A stretch of 5,908 nucleotides of DNA from Nitrospirota bacterium. GTDB taxonomy: Bacteria > Nitrospirota > Thermodesulfovibrionia > Thermodesulfovibrionales > JdFR-85. The position numbers were made by a program, and so were the translations under genes. The notes beneath the pieces were generated by a model, which was not told where the DNA came from, did no database searches, and was given only the letters and a program-made list of their open reading frames with translations. Positions 5,154 through 5,908 of this stretch are shown piece after piece (the first letter of the stretch is position 1; every line of letters begins with the position of its first letter). The stretch is from the NCBI GenBank assembly GCA_013152195.1, contig JAADGU010000049.1, positions 1 through 5,908 of the forward strand. Direction: 5' to 3'.

Positions 5154-5810
5154 ATGAATCTTCAAAGGGTTATAGAGCAAGCTGTCTGCAGACCTGTCGA
5201 GCTTACCCTGACAAACAACAGAACAAGCATAGTCAGCTTTAAAAGAGAAGGGGACAGGGTCCTCCTGAGAATTCAGCGTCTCTTTACCGAGGCCCCTCTG
5301 GAGGTAATCCTTGAGATAGCGGAATTAATCAGGAAACCCTCTATCAAGACCCCTCTTGTCCATGACTTTTTCAGGAAGAACCAGTGGAGGGTAAGAAAGA
5401 GGTCCAGGACCCCTGACAGGATCGAGCCGGAGGGAAGGGTTTATAATCTCCGCGAGATATTTGAAAAGGTGAACAGGGAGTATTTCTCCAACGGGATTGA
5501 TGCAGTGATAACCTGGGGAAAGCGCTCACCGAAAAAGGCCGTCAGGAAAAGAACCCTTGGCAGTTATAATTCAGAGACAAGGACCATCAGGATCAACCCG
5601 GGGCTGGACTGCGTCAGGGTACCGGAGTTTTTTGTTGAATTTATCGTCTATCATGAAATGCTCCACGCTGATATCGGGATATTAAAAAGGAAGAACGGAA
5701 GACGTGCCATCCACACACGGGAATTCAGGGAGAGGGAAAGGCTTTTCAGGGATTACCGCAAGGTTCTGGAATGGGAGAGGAAGGCACGGATGACCGGGTT
5801 CTGTCCATGA
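5154..5810 (+). CDS. SprT-like zinc metallopeptidase-domain protein
   Basis: A 218-residue cytoplasmic protein. The C-terminal half (about 96-205) resembles a SprT-like domain: REIFEKVNREYF (100-111), an ITWG strand (119-122), a TLGSYN turn (134-139), RTIRINP (143-149), then the zinc-binding HEMLH (167-171) with catalytic Glu168. A third ligand, probably His187, lies in IHTREFRE, where SprT proteins carry H..xF. The C-terminal cysteine zinc ribbon of E. coli SprT is absent (only Cys12, Cys153 and Cys217). The N-terminal 95 residues match nothing I recognise. Basic runs at 80-90 and 123-134 would suit nucleic-acid contact. Known relatives (SPRTN) cleave DNA-protein crosslinks; that role here is inference. 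The start is supported by AGGGA at 5143-5147, six bases before the ATG, the best-placed ribosome site in the window. It is likely co-transcribed with the tRNA. Confidence 0.85.
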   Translation: MNLQRVIEQAVCRPVELTLTNNRTSIVSFKREGDRVLLRIQRLFTEAPLEVILEIAELIRKPSIKTPLVHDFFRKNQWRVRKRSRTPDRIEPEGRVYNLREIFEKVNREYFSNGIDAVITWGKRSPKKAVRKRTLGSYNSETRTIRINPGLDCVRVPEFFVEFIVYHEMLHADIGILKRKNGRRAIHTREFRERERLFRDYRKVLEWERKARMTGFCP

Positions 5811-5867
5811 AGGCATTGGTTTCAAGGGCTTCAGATTGATCAGAAAAGGCCCGGCAGGTTAATATGA

Positions 5868-5908
5868 TTACCTCACACGGCTTTTAATCTCCCCCAAAAG
5901 CACTTCCA
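5868..5908 (-). CDS. possible C-terminal end of a convergent gene (partial)
   Basis: On the minus strand one frame reads EVLLGEIKSRVR before a TAA stop (5870-5868) and runs off the right edge. The other two minus frames give less protein-like residues. Twelve codons cannot identify a product. If real, it converges with the SprT-like gene with a 57-base gap in which I see no clear terminator hairpin. Confidence 0.3.
   Translation of the reverse strand, partial: EVLLGEIKSRVR

Noticed and set aside
5807..5839. A 10-codon frame starting in an ATGA overlap with the SprT-like stop (MKALVSRASD).
   Set aside because: It ends at once, has no ribosome site of its own beyond the overlap, and reading through the TGA does not yield a recognisable protein.

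Overview
The window looks like an ordinary chromosomal stretch from a moderately AT/GC-balanced bacterium. The Arg AGG and Ile ATA codon habit, the DHH-linked tRNA nucleotidyltransferase, bacterial PolX, DUF72 and GGDEF genes, and the style of the intergenic repeats recall Nitrospirota or the former Deltaproteobacteria. That placement is an impression, not a demonstrated assignment. There is no phage, plasmid, transposase or CRISPR signal.

Layout: positions 1-4936 are read from the minus strand and the right end from the plus strand. In minus-strand transcription order there are three units. (1) A DUF72 (YecE-like) gene, 4936-4205. (2) polX, a bacterial family X DNA polymerase with a C-terminal PHP nuclease, 4058-2325. 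(3) A receiver-like/GAF/GGDEF diguanylate cyclase, 1932-463, followed 14 bases later by the start of a DHH-domain protein (448 to beyond the left edge). The last is most likely the N-terminus of a DHH-CBS-type tRNA nucleotidyltransferase. Divergent to these lie a tRNA-Pro(CGG) gene with an encoded CCA end (5052-5128) and, 25 bases on, a SprT-like zinc metallopeptidase gene (5154-5810). Both probably run from one TTGACA promoter at 5002. A few codons of a convergent gene may be visible at the extreme right.

The genes do not form one pathway. The cyclase and the DHH gene look co-transcribed; polX and DUF72 appear to be single-gene units separated by repeat-rich spacers. The 392-base gap at 1933-2324 and the 146-base gap at 4059-4204 hold most of the unexplained structure. 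These are a 149-bp MITE-like element whose terminal inverted repeats are themselves hairpins, several copies of an AACCACAGAGACAC-type dispersed repeat that flank polX in opposite orientations, and two copies of a 29-nt motif with a 7-bp hairpin. The stems of those two hairpins differ by two compensatory base-pair changes.

I found no convincing new defence, secretion or biosynthetic system. The repeats, and two genes lacking Shine-Dalgarno sequences with a -10-like hexamer six bases before the ATG, are the observations most worth following.
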